DNA of 37,069 nucleotides from Planctomycetota bacterium (GTDB lineage Bacteria > Planctomycetota > Planctomycetia > Pirellulales > Pirellulaceae): assembly GCA_026692905.1 (NCBI GenBank), contig JAPLNL010000125.1, positions 1-37,069 on the forward strand. Reading direction: 5' to 3'. Positions 1 through 7,112 of the stretch are shown here, piece after piece; the first letter of the stretch is position 1; the number at the start of each line of letters is the position of its first letter. The translations under genes were made by a program, and so were the position numbers. The notes under the pieces are model-generated. The model saw nothing but the letters and a program-made list of their open reading frames with translations. It was not told the origin of the DNA and did not search any database.

Positions 1-444
1 CTTGCATCTCGTCGGCGCTACGACCGTGGAAGTCGGAATCAAAACCTCAATTTGAGGTTTTGATTCTTCGCTCTTTCTGTCACCTCCAACAGCCTTTTTT
101 CGTCGATTGTAAATCCGTCCCGAGATGATGCGAAAATCATCAGGCGACAAATTCCGCTTGCCGATTTGGTTTTTGTCGATCCAGTCGAGCGCGTCCTCAA
201 CAGAACCGATACCCTCGATTTCAGTCGTTGAATAGGAAATTGAATTTCGCTCGCAAATCTCAAATCGATTGTGGCCGTCCAGCAAGTACGTTGCATCATT
301 CTCGTTGCAGTACCAGACGCACAAAGGCTCTCGGCACCCATCGCGCAGAATGTTCGCCTCAAGTCGTTCTCGCTCGTCTTTCGACAAGCTTGGAATCCTA
401 TCGCGAAAAGCTTCGTTAATCACAAAATCAAAACACGGTATCAA
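1..444 (-). CDS. ParB-like / plasmid-partition-related protein, partial (3' end outside window)
   Basis: The minus-strand frame encodes at least 148 residues resembling the small ParB-N-type proteins found beside helicases on plasmids and integrative elements. Residues about 18-32 read RIPSLSKDERERLEA followed by NILRDGCREPLCVW. Then come LLDGHNRFEIC, DWIDKNQIGKRNLSPDDF and SGRIYNRRKKAVGG, which is the family's order: a 'DGHNR' core, then the 'NQIGRRNL' helix and a basic segment. No ATG precedes the conserved region. I chose TTG at 444-442 because a GGAG lies 8 nt upstream and the TTG overlaps the TGA stop of the preceding remnant, suggesting coupled translation. GTG at 423 is the alternative. 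The last 20 or so residues, after a perfect palindrome, do not look like the family, so the gene may be disrupted. Role inferred: DNA binding or partition for a mobile element. Confidence 0.65.
   Translation of the reverse strand, partial: MIPCFDFVINEAFRDRIPSLSKDERERLEANILRDGCREPLCVWYCNENDATYLLDGHNRFEICERNSISYSTTEIEGIGSVEDALDWIDKNQIGKRNLSPDDFRIISGRIYNRRKKAVGGDRKSEESKPQIEVLIPTSTVVAPTRCK
36..66. repeat. 31-bp perfect palindrome inside the ParB-like frame
   Basis: Two 15-bp arms (GAATCAAAACCTCAA and its exact complement) are separated by a single T. The arms fall inside the ParB-like reading frame, just where similarity to the family seems to stop. Either it is an inserted repeat that was read through, or an operator or terminator at a broken gene end. 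Confidence 0.8.
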
Positions 445-770
445 AATGGCATCTCCTCTTCTTGGAACACATCGAACTCAATCAGCGAAGCGTCCGGAAT
501 CTCTTCAATCTCCGCTTCCACAATTCGCCAGAACTTCCCTTCCTTAACTGCCGTAATTGAGCGAGGAATAGCAATCACATTAGCAACGTGCAAAGCGTCA
601 TCAACGCTACTGGGAACTTCTAGCTCGCACCTAATCGCCCACCATGATTCCGCTTTACGTCGTGCAAAGCCCGCATGTTCTAAGCAAACCCATTCGCTAA
701 TCATCTGCTCTAAGTTGTTTTCAGTGGCTAGGTGGTAATCGACTCGTAGACGCCTGACCGGTTTGACTGT
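441..770 (-). pseudogene. C-terminal remnant of a DEAD/DEAH-type helicase
   Basis: An open minus-strand frame of 109 codons begins right after a stop codon at 771-773. It carries a pattern I associate with the C-terminus of element-borne superfamily II helicases: RRLRVDYH, then SEWVCLEHAGFARRKAESWW, then a 'VDDALHVANVIAIPRSITA' segment and an acidic tail ending in EEEMPF. The helicase core (Walker A, DEAD box) is absent, and the only ATG (704) lies inside the conserved part. I therefore read it as a 5'-truncated relic rather than a gene. Its stop codon overlaps the TTG start of the ParB-like gene, preserving an ancestral operon. Family assignment is from motif memory and is moderately sure. 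Confidence 0.55.
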
Positions 771-778
771 CTAAAAAT

Positions 779-809
779 TAATTGGAACCACTCGTAGTGG
801 GAATGAAAC
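779..809. repeat. Solitary CRISPR-repeat-like palindromic sequence
   Basis: A stretch beginning ATTGGAACCACTCGTAGTGG and ending GAATGAAAC has CRISPR-like length, an internal CCACT/AGTGG stem and a GAAAC terminus. Only one copy exists in the window, there are no spacers, and no cas gene is visible. It sits where the helicase remnant is broken off. Calling it CRISPR-derived is inference. Confidence 0.3.
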
Positions 810-817
810 GCAAAGGT

Positions 818-845
818 AGCTCGTCAGAAATGGCGGGCTATTTTT
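818..845 (+). terminator. Rho-independent terminator (copy 1)
   Basis: AGCTCGTCA and TGGCGGGCT form a 9-bp stem, with G-U wobbles, around a GAAA loop, followed by ATTTTTG. No plus-strand gene lies directly upstream, so it may terminate a lost gene. Confidence 0.6.
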
Positions 846-876
846 GTTGGTAGTGGGGTAACATCGTGTGACTCCA

Positions 877-893
877 CTTGCATCTCGTCGGCG
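877..893. repeat. 17-bp direct repeat, second copy of 1-17
   Basis: CTTGCATCTCGTCGGCG occurs identically at 1-17 and 877-893. Around the second copy, the phrase GGTAACATCGTGT is itself repeated (from about 857 and 893), showing local duplication within the element remnant. Confidence 0.7.
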
Positions 894-919
894 GTAACAT
901 CGTGTTACCACCAGAATCG

Positions 920-947
920 AGCTCGTCAGGGATGGCGGGCTTTTTTC
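920..947 (+). terminator. Rho-independent terminator (copy 2)
   Basis: The same stem as the terminator about 100 bp upstream, with a GGGA loop instead of GAAA and a run of six T. The near-identity of the two terminators points to a local duplication. Confidence 0.65.
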
Positions 948-1037
948 GTTTCTGGATGCGGCAAACGCGGCTAACGGTTATTGGTTCGTTTTTTGGATTC
1001 CCAATGTTTTCCCACTTAGGTTCAGTAGTTTGTTAAT

Positions 1038-1156
1038 ACAGACTTCGAAGTCTGTAAAACAGAGAATCCTTGCAATATACAGAGATTTTTGCTATCGTTT
1101 GCAATGGGTGTTTTGGCCAGTAAACCGCCAAAACACTTGGAAAACAGCGATTTTCC
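1038..1156. repeat. Cluster of three inverted repeats beside the tRNA fragment
   Basis: Three hairpin-capable sites lie in 120 bp: ACAGACTTCGAAGTCTGT (1038-1055, perfect); GTGTTTTGGC with GCCAAAACAC (1108-1117 / 1127-1136, perfect 10 bp, 9-nt loop); and GGAAAA with TTTTCC (1139-1144 / 1151-1156). Their position just inside the tRNA fragment fits arm sites of a tyrosine-recombinase attachment site. That role is inferred. Confidence 0.6.
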
Positions 1157-1171
1157 ACGTAAATGGTTTGC

Positions 1172-1215
1172 CTTCATAAGCCGTGGGTCGCTGGTTCAAG
1201 TCCAGTCTTCGCTAC
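1172..1215 (+). other. 3' half of tRNA-Met(CAU): putative attachment site
   Basis: From the anticodon loop (CTTCATAAGCCGT) the sequence continues with a GGGTC variable region, a T arm GCTGG-TTCAAGT-CCAGT and the 3' acceptor strand CTTCGCT followed by AC. All are elongator tRNA-Met features. No 5' half exists: the upstream DNA cannot form the D arm, the other side of the anticodon stem or a seven-base acceptor strand. A tRNA copy starting exactly at the anticodon loop is what integration into a tRNA gene leaves at the distal end of an element. This places the element to the left and the chromosome to the right. Confidence 0.8.
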
Positions 1216-2013
1216 TTTCGTTTCAACCTATATTTTCATCGTTTGAAAGGTAGATTGAAACTCTCTAGAACTTCGAATGCCAGCCTTTCCGAAACGGGAA
1301 CTTTACCGGTTCGATTTCGAGGTCCGTCAAGGCAGCAGGCCCAGGTCCTTTGGAGGATCGTCATCAAGCCAACTATGATTGGCAAAGCGATGCAACGGAG
1401 CGGGCGACATGTGTCATGTGAAAGCTACGGCTGAAATCCTCAGCTTTACCTGGATTTCTGGACAGATTTCGTACTCGTACTCAATGAAATGGTACTCGTA
1501 CTCGTACTCGATTGTCCATCCGATCGAGTACGAGTACTGCCCTTCGGGCGGAGTACGAGTACGAAAAACCCAAGGTAATTGGAATGTGATGTTCAAGGAT
1601 CTGGGTAAAGATGAGGCTGAAATCCGTGGGTACGAACCGTGCCTATTTGGCGAGAGTCGCGTAGCGTCGGCCCGGGGAGGGTGAACTGACTTTTGCAATA
1701 GTTGTTGGTACTTTGCCCTCCCTTCGCTACGCTCGACCCTCCCAGGGGGAGGATGTCTAGATCGGTCTCTCTCAACCCTAGAAGGCTACCGCCTGGATCA
1801 GGCATACGCATCCGAATGAGCTGGGCTTGTTTGACGAATTATTCGAAAGCGTTCACCATCCTTGATCGAAATCCTTGATTGAATTACAAAATGCATCGGG
1901 TGTTGTAGGTGTGATGTGATTAGAATCCTGAGTCAAGCTGCCGAAATGTTTTTTCTCCATCTGCTACGTTTTCTTCCTGAAATTCAATTCCCTCTTTTTC
2001 CAAAGGCCAAATC
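1216..2013. other. Non-coding stretch with dispersed repeat elements
   Basis: I see no convincing gene here; the short open frames have no recognisable features. The stretch holds the nested GTACTC palindrome (1468-1565) and a copy of GGGTAAAGATGAGG (1603-1616) that recurs at 8482-8495 (inverted) and 14557-14570. It also holds an imperfect inverted pair around 1650-1745, built on GCGTAGCG/CGCTACGC plus GGGAGGG/CCCTCCC. The last 100 bp or so would contain the promoter of the gene at 2014. Confidence 0.5.
1468..1565. repeat. Nested GTACTC palindrome with two 15-bp stems
   Basis: The outer arms TTCGTACTCGTACTC (1468-1482) and their exact complement (1551-1565) enclose an inner perfect 15-bp hairpin, GTACTCGTACTCGAT (1498-1512) with 1523-1537 and a 10-nt loop. 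A small GCCC-TTC-GGGC hairpin follows at 1539-1549. The whole unit can fold as a multi-branched RNA or a cruciform and is built from GTACTC hexamers. Confidence 0.85.
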
Positions 2014-3474
2014 GTGACTCAAGCAATTCGCTCCCCCCAGTTGGTTAGTGTACTGGCAATGGTGCTGTGCATTGGTACCCAATTAAATTCGCAAGAACCT
2101 TCGCTGTCAGAAGTTTTGTCGTCTTCTCCTAGTCGAGCCAACTCAATCTTGTACGCGGACATACCATCCATTCGCTCCTTGACCAGGGGCTCCATGATGC
2201 AAGCGGATTTCCCAGATGGGATGGGTGAGGTACACGTTGCTGCCGAACTAAGCCTTAATCCGCTGCAGCCGAAATGGGAAATTGGAATGGTCACCTTCAG
2301 GAATCTAAAAACCGCGGAATACCTCGCGAAGGCGGTCAAAGGATATGTAGACACCATTGATGGTAAAAACGTCGTTTGGTCTCCGCGACAATCGTACTTG
2401 ATTCCGATGGAAAAAAACGTGTTAGGCATAGTGCGACCGACCGACCGCAAATTGGTGGCGAGGTGGTTGAGCAAAGAGGAGAAAAGTGGTTCTTCGGCTT
2501 ACCTAAAGAAACACGCCATGCAGTCGACTAAATTTTTGTCGTTGATGTTGGCTGTTGACATTGAGGATACTTGGTCGGCACTTGCGATCGAAAACCGAAT
2601 CGCAAATTTCGCGTCCCTCAAAGGCTTGGATGTGAAAGCAAATGCGAAACTGCTTTCCACTGTTCGTGGAATTCAAATCATCGTCGGTCGTAAAAATTTG
2701 GATGAGTGCATTATCAGCTTAGAGTTTGCTAACTCCCCCTCGGCACTACTACCCATTGCCAAGGAATTCTTCATTGAAGTCTTAAGCTTGGCCAGGTCGT
2801 CGGTACCAGAAGCCTCCAAATGGACAGCCTCCGTGGATGGAAATTCGCTCGCGTTTCGAGGCTCCATTTCGGTGGAGACGATCGATCACCTGCTTGGAAT
2901 TTTTACGCTTCAAGAACAGGCATCTCGACTTCCATCCACAGAAACGGCAGCTAAAGAACCGGCATCTAAAGAACTGGAATCGCTACATGATTCCACCAGC
3001 GAAAGTACCCTATTGGAACTCAACAAAACTTACCTGGCTAAGTCCTCCAATATCATCAAGCGAGTTCGGGAATATTCTGCTGTAAACACGGGAGATCGGG
3101 CCCAATGGGACGGCCAAATGGCTCGTAGACTCGACGATTTACCGACGCTCAATGTTGACCCAGAGCTCGTGGACTTTAGCGTTCGGGTTGCACAGGGTTT
3201 GAGAGGGAATATGGTTGCGATGCAACAATCGAATATCCAAATGGGGGCTGCGGCAACGGTGAATGGCGCTGGAGACTCTCAGGTCGGCTACTACTATGGG
3301 AGGTACGGTGCGACACACTATTACAACAACAGCGATGCGAACTCAACTGGCAGGTATCAAGCTGTGGCGCAGGCTCAAGGGAACTACTCCTACCGAGAAT
3401 TGATGGCTCAAATTGACGCTTTGGAGGGGGAGATTCGTCGTAAGATGACGGAAAAATACAAGGTTCAGTTCTAG
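2014..3474 (+). CDS. Secreted hypothetical protein
   Basis: I do not recognise this 486-residue protein. It starts at GTG 2014 with AAAGG 7 nt upstream. The N-terminus (LVSVLAMVLCIGTQLNSQEP) is a signal peptide, so the protein is exported. The middle alternates short beta-like and amphipathic segments. Residues about 300-330 are rich in Glu, Ser and Lys, and about 410-450 are rich in Tyr, Asn and Gly (GYYYGRYGATHYYNN), as in surface or matrix proteins. The C-terminal 30 residues (ELMAQIDALEGEIRRKMTEK) look like a short coiled coil. It ends 4 bp before the next gene, so the two are probably co-transcribed and translationally coupled. No enzyme motif was seen. Confidence 0.75.
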   Translation: MTQAIRSPQLVSVLAMVLCIGTQLNSQEPSLSEVLSSSPSRANSILYADIPSIRSLTRGSMMQADFPDGMGEVHVAAELSLNPLQPKWEIGMVTFRNLKTAEYLAKAVKGYVDTIDGKNVVWSPRQSYLIPMEKNVLGIVRPTDRKLVARWLSKEEKSGSSAYLKKHAMQSTKFLSLMLAVDIEDTWSALAIENRIANFASLKGLDVKANAKLLSTVRGIQIIVGRKNLDECIISLEFANSPSALLPIAKEFFIEVLSLARSSVPEASKWTASVDGNSLAFRGSISVETIDHLLGIFTLQEQASRLPSTETAAKEPASKELESLHDSTSESTLLELNKTYLAKSSNIIKRVREYSAVNTGDRAQWDGQMARRLDDLPTLNVDPELVDFSVRVAQGLRGNMVAMQQSNIQMGAAATVNGAGDSQVGYYYGRYGATHYYNNSDANSTGRYQAVAQAQGNYSYRELMAQIDALEGEIRRKMTEKYKVQF

Positions 3475-3478
3475 CCCG

Positions 3479-5356
3479 ATGATGTTTTCGTTGATGAATA
3501 GGCATAGCGACAGTTTCTTTTCAAGCGCGATCGTCTACTTGCGATCGAGCTGGAAGGAAATGATAGTGGCCGACTTATTCTATAAGTTGCTCGCATTCAT
3601 GGTTCTTACTCCCATGTTCAGCATTTTGCTGCGAGGACTGTTGATTTTGGGTGGCAGAGACGTGATTTCCGATGTCGATATCGCATCGTTCTTTATCAGT
3701 CCGTTTGGTTTGTTCTGTGGTATTTCGCTCGGTGCTGTTTGGATCGCCATCCTCGCACTTGAGCAGGCGTCGTTGATTGCGATTTTAGCCGCACGCAAGA
3801 ATGGAACACGGCTCGGCGTTGTAGGCTCTTTACGGTTTGCGGTAAAATCTGCGCCTTCGGCAATTCGTGTCAGTGCTCGCCTTGTTGGGCTCTCATTGCT
3901 GGTGATTGCGCCTTTTTTGGCGATTGCTGCACTGGTCTATTTTTGGATGTTGGGCGAATATGACATCAATTACTACCTCGATGAGCGACCTCTCAGCTTT
4001 CGAGTCGCAGTGGGTATCGCAGTTGGTCTGGCAGTCGTGCTGATCGGTATTTTGTTGCGATTGGCTTCTGGATGGTTTCTCTCGTTACCGCTGGTTTTGT
4101 TTGAAAGCGTCTCTACAACGACAGCACTTCGGCAGAGTCGAATATCTATAGCAGGTAATCGATTTCGCGTTTTTGTTTGGTTGGTTGTTTGGCTTGCCAT
4201 TGGGTTAGCGGTCCACATCACGGCAACACTTGCGCTGGGTGGAGTGAAAGGGGTTGTCGTTCCAACGCGCGAAGTATCGCTGGGGGTTCTTGCTGGACGA
4301 GTCGGAGTCATGTTAATACTGACAACCTTCGTAGGGACTTTCCTCAATCTCTTAAGCACGATCGGTTTTTCACTCGTTCTCTTTCATGCGTATCAAGAGT
4401 TCAGTCCCAATGCATCGGTTGCAATTTCCAAGATGCAAGTCATTGAACCTATGGAAAGGAAATATTTTCAATTATTGACTCGACAACGCGTCGTCGTGTT
4501 TAGCGTCATTGGCAGTTTGTTAGCCGCGTTGATCGGCTTCATGGCGATTAACACGTTGCAAATAGAGGATTCGGTGGAAGTCATGGCGCATCGAGGTGCT
4601 TCCAAAGTTGCGCCCGAGAACAGTCTTGCTGCATTTCGAAAGGCAATCGAAGAGGGAGCGGACTGGGTCGAAATTGACGTACAGGAAACGGTCGATGGAG
4701 AAGTTGTAGTGATCCATGACAGTGACTTGATGAAATTAGCGAGAAACAAGATCAAGATTTGGGATGCGACTCTCGCAGACTTGCGGGAGATCGATATTGG
4801 AAGTTCCTTTGCCCCTGAGTTTTCAGCGGAACGTGTGCCAACCCTGACCGAGGTGCTGACTCTCTGCCGGGGAAAGATAGGTGTGATGATCGAGCTCAAA
4901 TACTATGGGCATGACCGTCAACTGGAGCAACGCGTGGTCAACATTGTCGAGCGGCATGATATGGCAAAGCAAGTTATGGTTATGTCGCTGAAGCCGGAAG
5001 GGGTGCGGAAATTGAAAGCGATTCGCCCCTCGTGGAAATGCGGCGTCCTGATGTCGGTGTCCATTGGCAACATCCAAAAGTTTGAAGCGGACTTTCTCGC
5101 TGTGAATGCCAAGTTTGCGAGCCGAAGTTTTATGAAACGCGCACACAAAGCGGGCAAACAAGTTTTTGTTTGGACCGTCGATGATACAGCAAGCATGTCC
5201 ATGTTGATGAACCGAGGTGTGGACGGCATATTGACCAACCGCCCAGAACTAGCCAGGGACATCCTCATGCAACGCTCTGAGTTGAGCGGTACGGACCGAT
5301 TGCTTCTCGAGGTCGCGGCCTTGCTTGATGTAACACCGACCTCTCTTGAGCAATGA
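3479..5356 (+). CDS. Glycerophosphodiester phosphodiesterase with N-terminal membrane domain
   Basis: A 625-residue fusion. Residues about 1-360 form a polytopic membrane region with roughly seven hydrophobic segments, like the GPDPase membrane domain. Residues about 368-605 are a GDPD domain that hydrolyses glycerophosphodiesters to an alcohol and glycerol-3-phosphate. The GDPD hallmarks are MAHRGASKVAPENS (catalytic His and Arg), EGADWVEIDVQ (metal-binding Glu and Asp), VVIHDSDL (second His), MIELK, and near the end VFVWTVDD and GVDGILTNRPE. This is the usual order for UgpQ-like enzymes with a membrane anchor. ATG 3479 or 3482 has no clear Shine-Dalgarno sequence; coupling to the gene 4 bp upstream is likely. 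It would act at the membrane in phospholipid turnover or phosphate salvage. It converges with the FGE gene, leaving 17 bp and no obvious terminator. Confidence 0.88.
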   Translation: MMFSLMNRHSDSFFSSAIVYLRSSWKEMIVADLFYKLLAFMVLTPMFSILLRGLLILGGRDVISDVDIASFFISPFGLFCGISLGAVWIAILALEQASLIAILAARKNGTRLGVVGSLRFAVKSAPSAIRVSARLVGLSLLVIAPFLAIAALVYFWMLGEYDINYYLDERPLSFRVAVGIAVGLAVVLIGILLRLASGWFLSLPLVLFESVSTTTALRQSRISIAGNRFRVFVWLVVWLAIGLAVHITATLALGGVKGVVVPTREVSLGVLAGRVGVMLILTTFVGTFLNLLSTIGFSLVLFHAYQEFSPNASVAISKMQVIEPMERKYFQLLTRQRVVVFSVIGSLLAALIGFMAINTLQIEDSVEVMAHRGASKVAPENSLAAFRKAIEEGADWVEIDVQETVDGEVVVIHDSDLMKLARNKIKIWDATLADLREIDIGSSFAPEFSAERVPTLTEVLTLCRGKIGVMIELKYYGHDRQLEQRVVNIVERHDMAKQVMVMSLKPEGVRKLKAIRPSWKCGVLMSVSIGNIQKFEADFLAVNAKFASRSFMKRAHKAGKQVFVWTVDDTASMSMLMNRGVDGILTNRPELARDILMQRSELSGTDRLLLEVAALLDVTPTSLEQ

Positions 5357-5373
5357 TAATAAATCCTGTCGCT

Positions 5374-6585
5374 CTACCGCTTGGGTGTCAGTTCACTGAC
5401 ACAGCGAAACCCAACGTGATTGCTGGCTGTTCTCGGTTCGCCTTTGCCGCGAGTCCCAATCATGTAGCGCGTGCAATATTTGTCGGTGCACAAGAACGAA
5501 CCGCCTCGATGTACCCGCTTTTTTTCCGATGGCTCTGCGGGGTCAAATGAGGAGGCTGGCCCAGTTGGATTGCGTGCGACTACGCCTTTCAAAGTCGAGT
5601 AGTAGTCCGGCCGGTACCAATCGCTCACCCATTCCCAAACGTTACCTGACATGTCGTGAAGTCCATATGGATTGGATGGAAACTGTGCGACTGGTGCGAT
5701 ACCTTTGAATCCGTCCAGGCCAGTATCGCCACCCTCGACGGGAAAGCTTCCTTGATAAATGTTGGCTTGAAATTTGCTGTCCGGTTTTAGCGTATTTCCC
5801 CATGAGTACAACCAACCCGCGTTGCCGCCCCGGGCTGCAAACTCCCACTCAGCCTCAGTTGGCAATCGTTTCCCTGCCCACTTGGCATAGGCCTCGGCGT
5901 CTTCGTAAGCGAGCTGGACCACAGGATGTTTCTCGCGGCCTTTGAGATCGCTATCTGGACCCGTTGGGTGTCGCCAATCCGCGCCATGAACATAACTCCA
6001 CCATTGGAAATAATTGTTGAGCGCCACGGGCGACGGTGTAGGAGTGAATACGGTCGACCCAGCCACAAGATTCTCTGGCGGTGCTCCTGGAAACTCCTCT
6101 GCAGTCGGCTTCAATTCCGCCACCGTAACATAATTCGTCGCGTCTACGAACCTTGCAAACTGCTCGTTGGTCACCTCCGTCGAGTCCATCCAAAAACCGT
6201 CGACATAAACACGATGGATTGGTGCGGCATCGAGCGTGACGCCAGGCATGCCACACAGCGACTCTCCCGCTACGTCGCAACCCATCGAGAACTCGCCACC
6301 AGGAACCCAAACCATCCCCTCCGGCGCAACGGGTAGCTTTGGTATTTTGTTCGGAATGGTCGCGAGGAAACCAGCAGGAACCAATTCGCCTTTTTCCGCT
6401 GTGGATTGTGTTTCTGACTTGGGATTCGATCCGATTGTTTTCGTAGGTTGATCCTTGAAAAACAGGTACGACACTATTGCGGTACTGATTGCAAGTCCCA
6501 GTAAAACCCATCGAAAAAACCACACGCTCGCTCGAGCGGAATCGTCTTTGGTCGCAGTGTTTCGTTTTCTGTTTCTTTGGTTCAT
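5374..6585 (-). CDS. Membrane-anchored formylglycine-generating enzyme (SUMF1/FGE family)
   Basis: The protein has 403 residues from ATG 6585; an upstream in-frame TTG would add 11. An N-terminal hydrophobic segment (about 24-43) anchors it. The FGE-sulfatase domain starts at MVWVPGGEFSMGCD and includes VYVDGFWMDSTEVTNEQFARF, GKRLPTEAEWEFAARGG, GLHDMSGNVWEWVSDWY, RVHRGGSF and SNHVGFRCVS. The motif LCTDKYC contains both cysteines (Cys366 and Cys371), matching the active-site pair of true FGEs. Many homologues that only bind sugars or act on ergothioneine lack this pair. FGE oxidises the Cys in C-x-P/A-x-R of sulfatases to formylglycine. The two sulfatases at 9.0-12.8 kb carry that motif and are the obvious clients, although FGE lies on the opposite strand. 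Confidence 0.92.
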   Translation of the reverse strand: MNQRNRKRNTATKDDSARASVWFFRWVLLGLAISTAIVSYLFFKDQPTKTIGSNPKSETQSTAEKGELVPAGFLATIPNKIPKLPVAPEGMVWVPGGEFSMGCDVAGESLCGMPGVTLDAAPIHRVYVDGFWMDSTEVTNEQFARFVDATNYVTVAELKPTAEEFPGAPPENLVAGSTVFTPTPSPVALNNYFQWWSYVHGADWRHPTGPDSDLKGREKHPVVQLAYEDAEAYAKWAGKRLPTEAEWEFAARGGNAGWLYSWGNTLKPDSKFQANIYQGSFPVEGGDTGLDGFKGIAPVAQFPSNPYGLHDMSGNVWEWVSDWYRPDYYSTLKGVVARNPTGPASSFDPAEPSEKKRVHRGGSFLCTDKYCTRYMIGTRGKGEPRTASNHVGFRCVSELTPKR

Positions 6586-7112
6586 TTTTTGTGTTTCAAT
6601 TGCCAAGACGAATGGCAAACGTAAATCGAATGGGGTGTCAAGCTACCACTAAGCCTGAGGCGTAGGCGTATCAGGCTCAACTAGAGCCGTTTTGGTCCAT
6701 TCCAAAGTGCCGCTTGCTGCCATACTCTAACATAGTTTGTTGTGAATGCTATCGCCAAGCGGATTGGCAAATCATGTTGTAGCTGGCTGAATAGGTTTTG
6801 CGGTTGCGTTTGCTAGCGTTTGCGTGAGGCGGGGTAAACGAGTTGGTGCATGCCGATTTCTTGGTGTGCCCATTAATCTTTTCGCTTTCAGTAAAAAGTC
6901 TACCGAAGCCTTCCATCTCTTTTCGATGAACTAAGCACATTCGCATTTGTTTTTCGTATTAATTAGCCGCTGTGCGCTAGCCCCGGTTCTAGACGAATGT
7001 CGAGTGGAAAACCGGGGCTAGCGCCCAATGCCTAAAGGTTTGTTTCAATTGAAGACTCATACCGAAGTGCTTCGTTGAGTAACTGTTTAAATTCTGTAGA
7101 GAGGAAATGGCG
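6586..7112. other. Divergent intergenic region
   Basis: No gene was seen. It should hold the back-to-back promoters of FGE and the FadL-type gene. It contains a small AGCCTGA/TCAGGCT inverted repeat near 6652-6680 and the strong palindrome at 6974-7024. Confidence 0.4.
6974..7024. repeat. 15-bp perfect inverted repeat (GCGCTAGCCCCGGTT)
   Basis: The arms at 6974-6988 and 7010-7024 are exact complements around a 21-nt loop. There is no T tract, so it is not a standard terminator. It looks like one of the dispersed palindromic units of this genome, located about 90 bp upstream of the FadL-type gene. Confidence 0.8.

Noticed and set aside
271-738. A 155-codon plus-strand open frame at the left end
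   Set aside because: The opposite strand carries the ParB-like gene and helicase remnant with recognisable motifs; this frame has none.
1265-1345. A second tRNA-like stretch around ACCGGTTCGATTTCG
   Set aside because: The T stem does not pair and no acceptor or anticodon arm could be built around it.
1183-1434. An open frame starting inside the tRNA-Met fragment
   Set aside because: It begins within a tRNA-derived sequence, lacks a ribosome-binding site and has no protein features.
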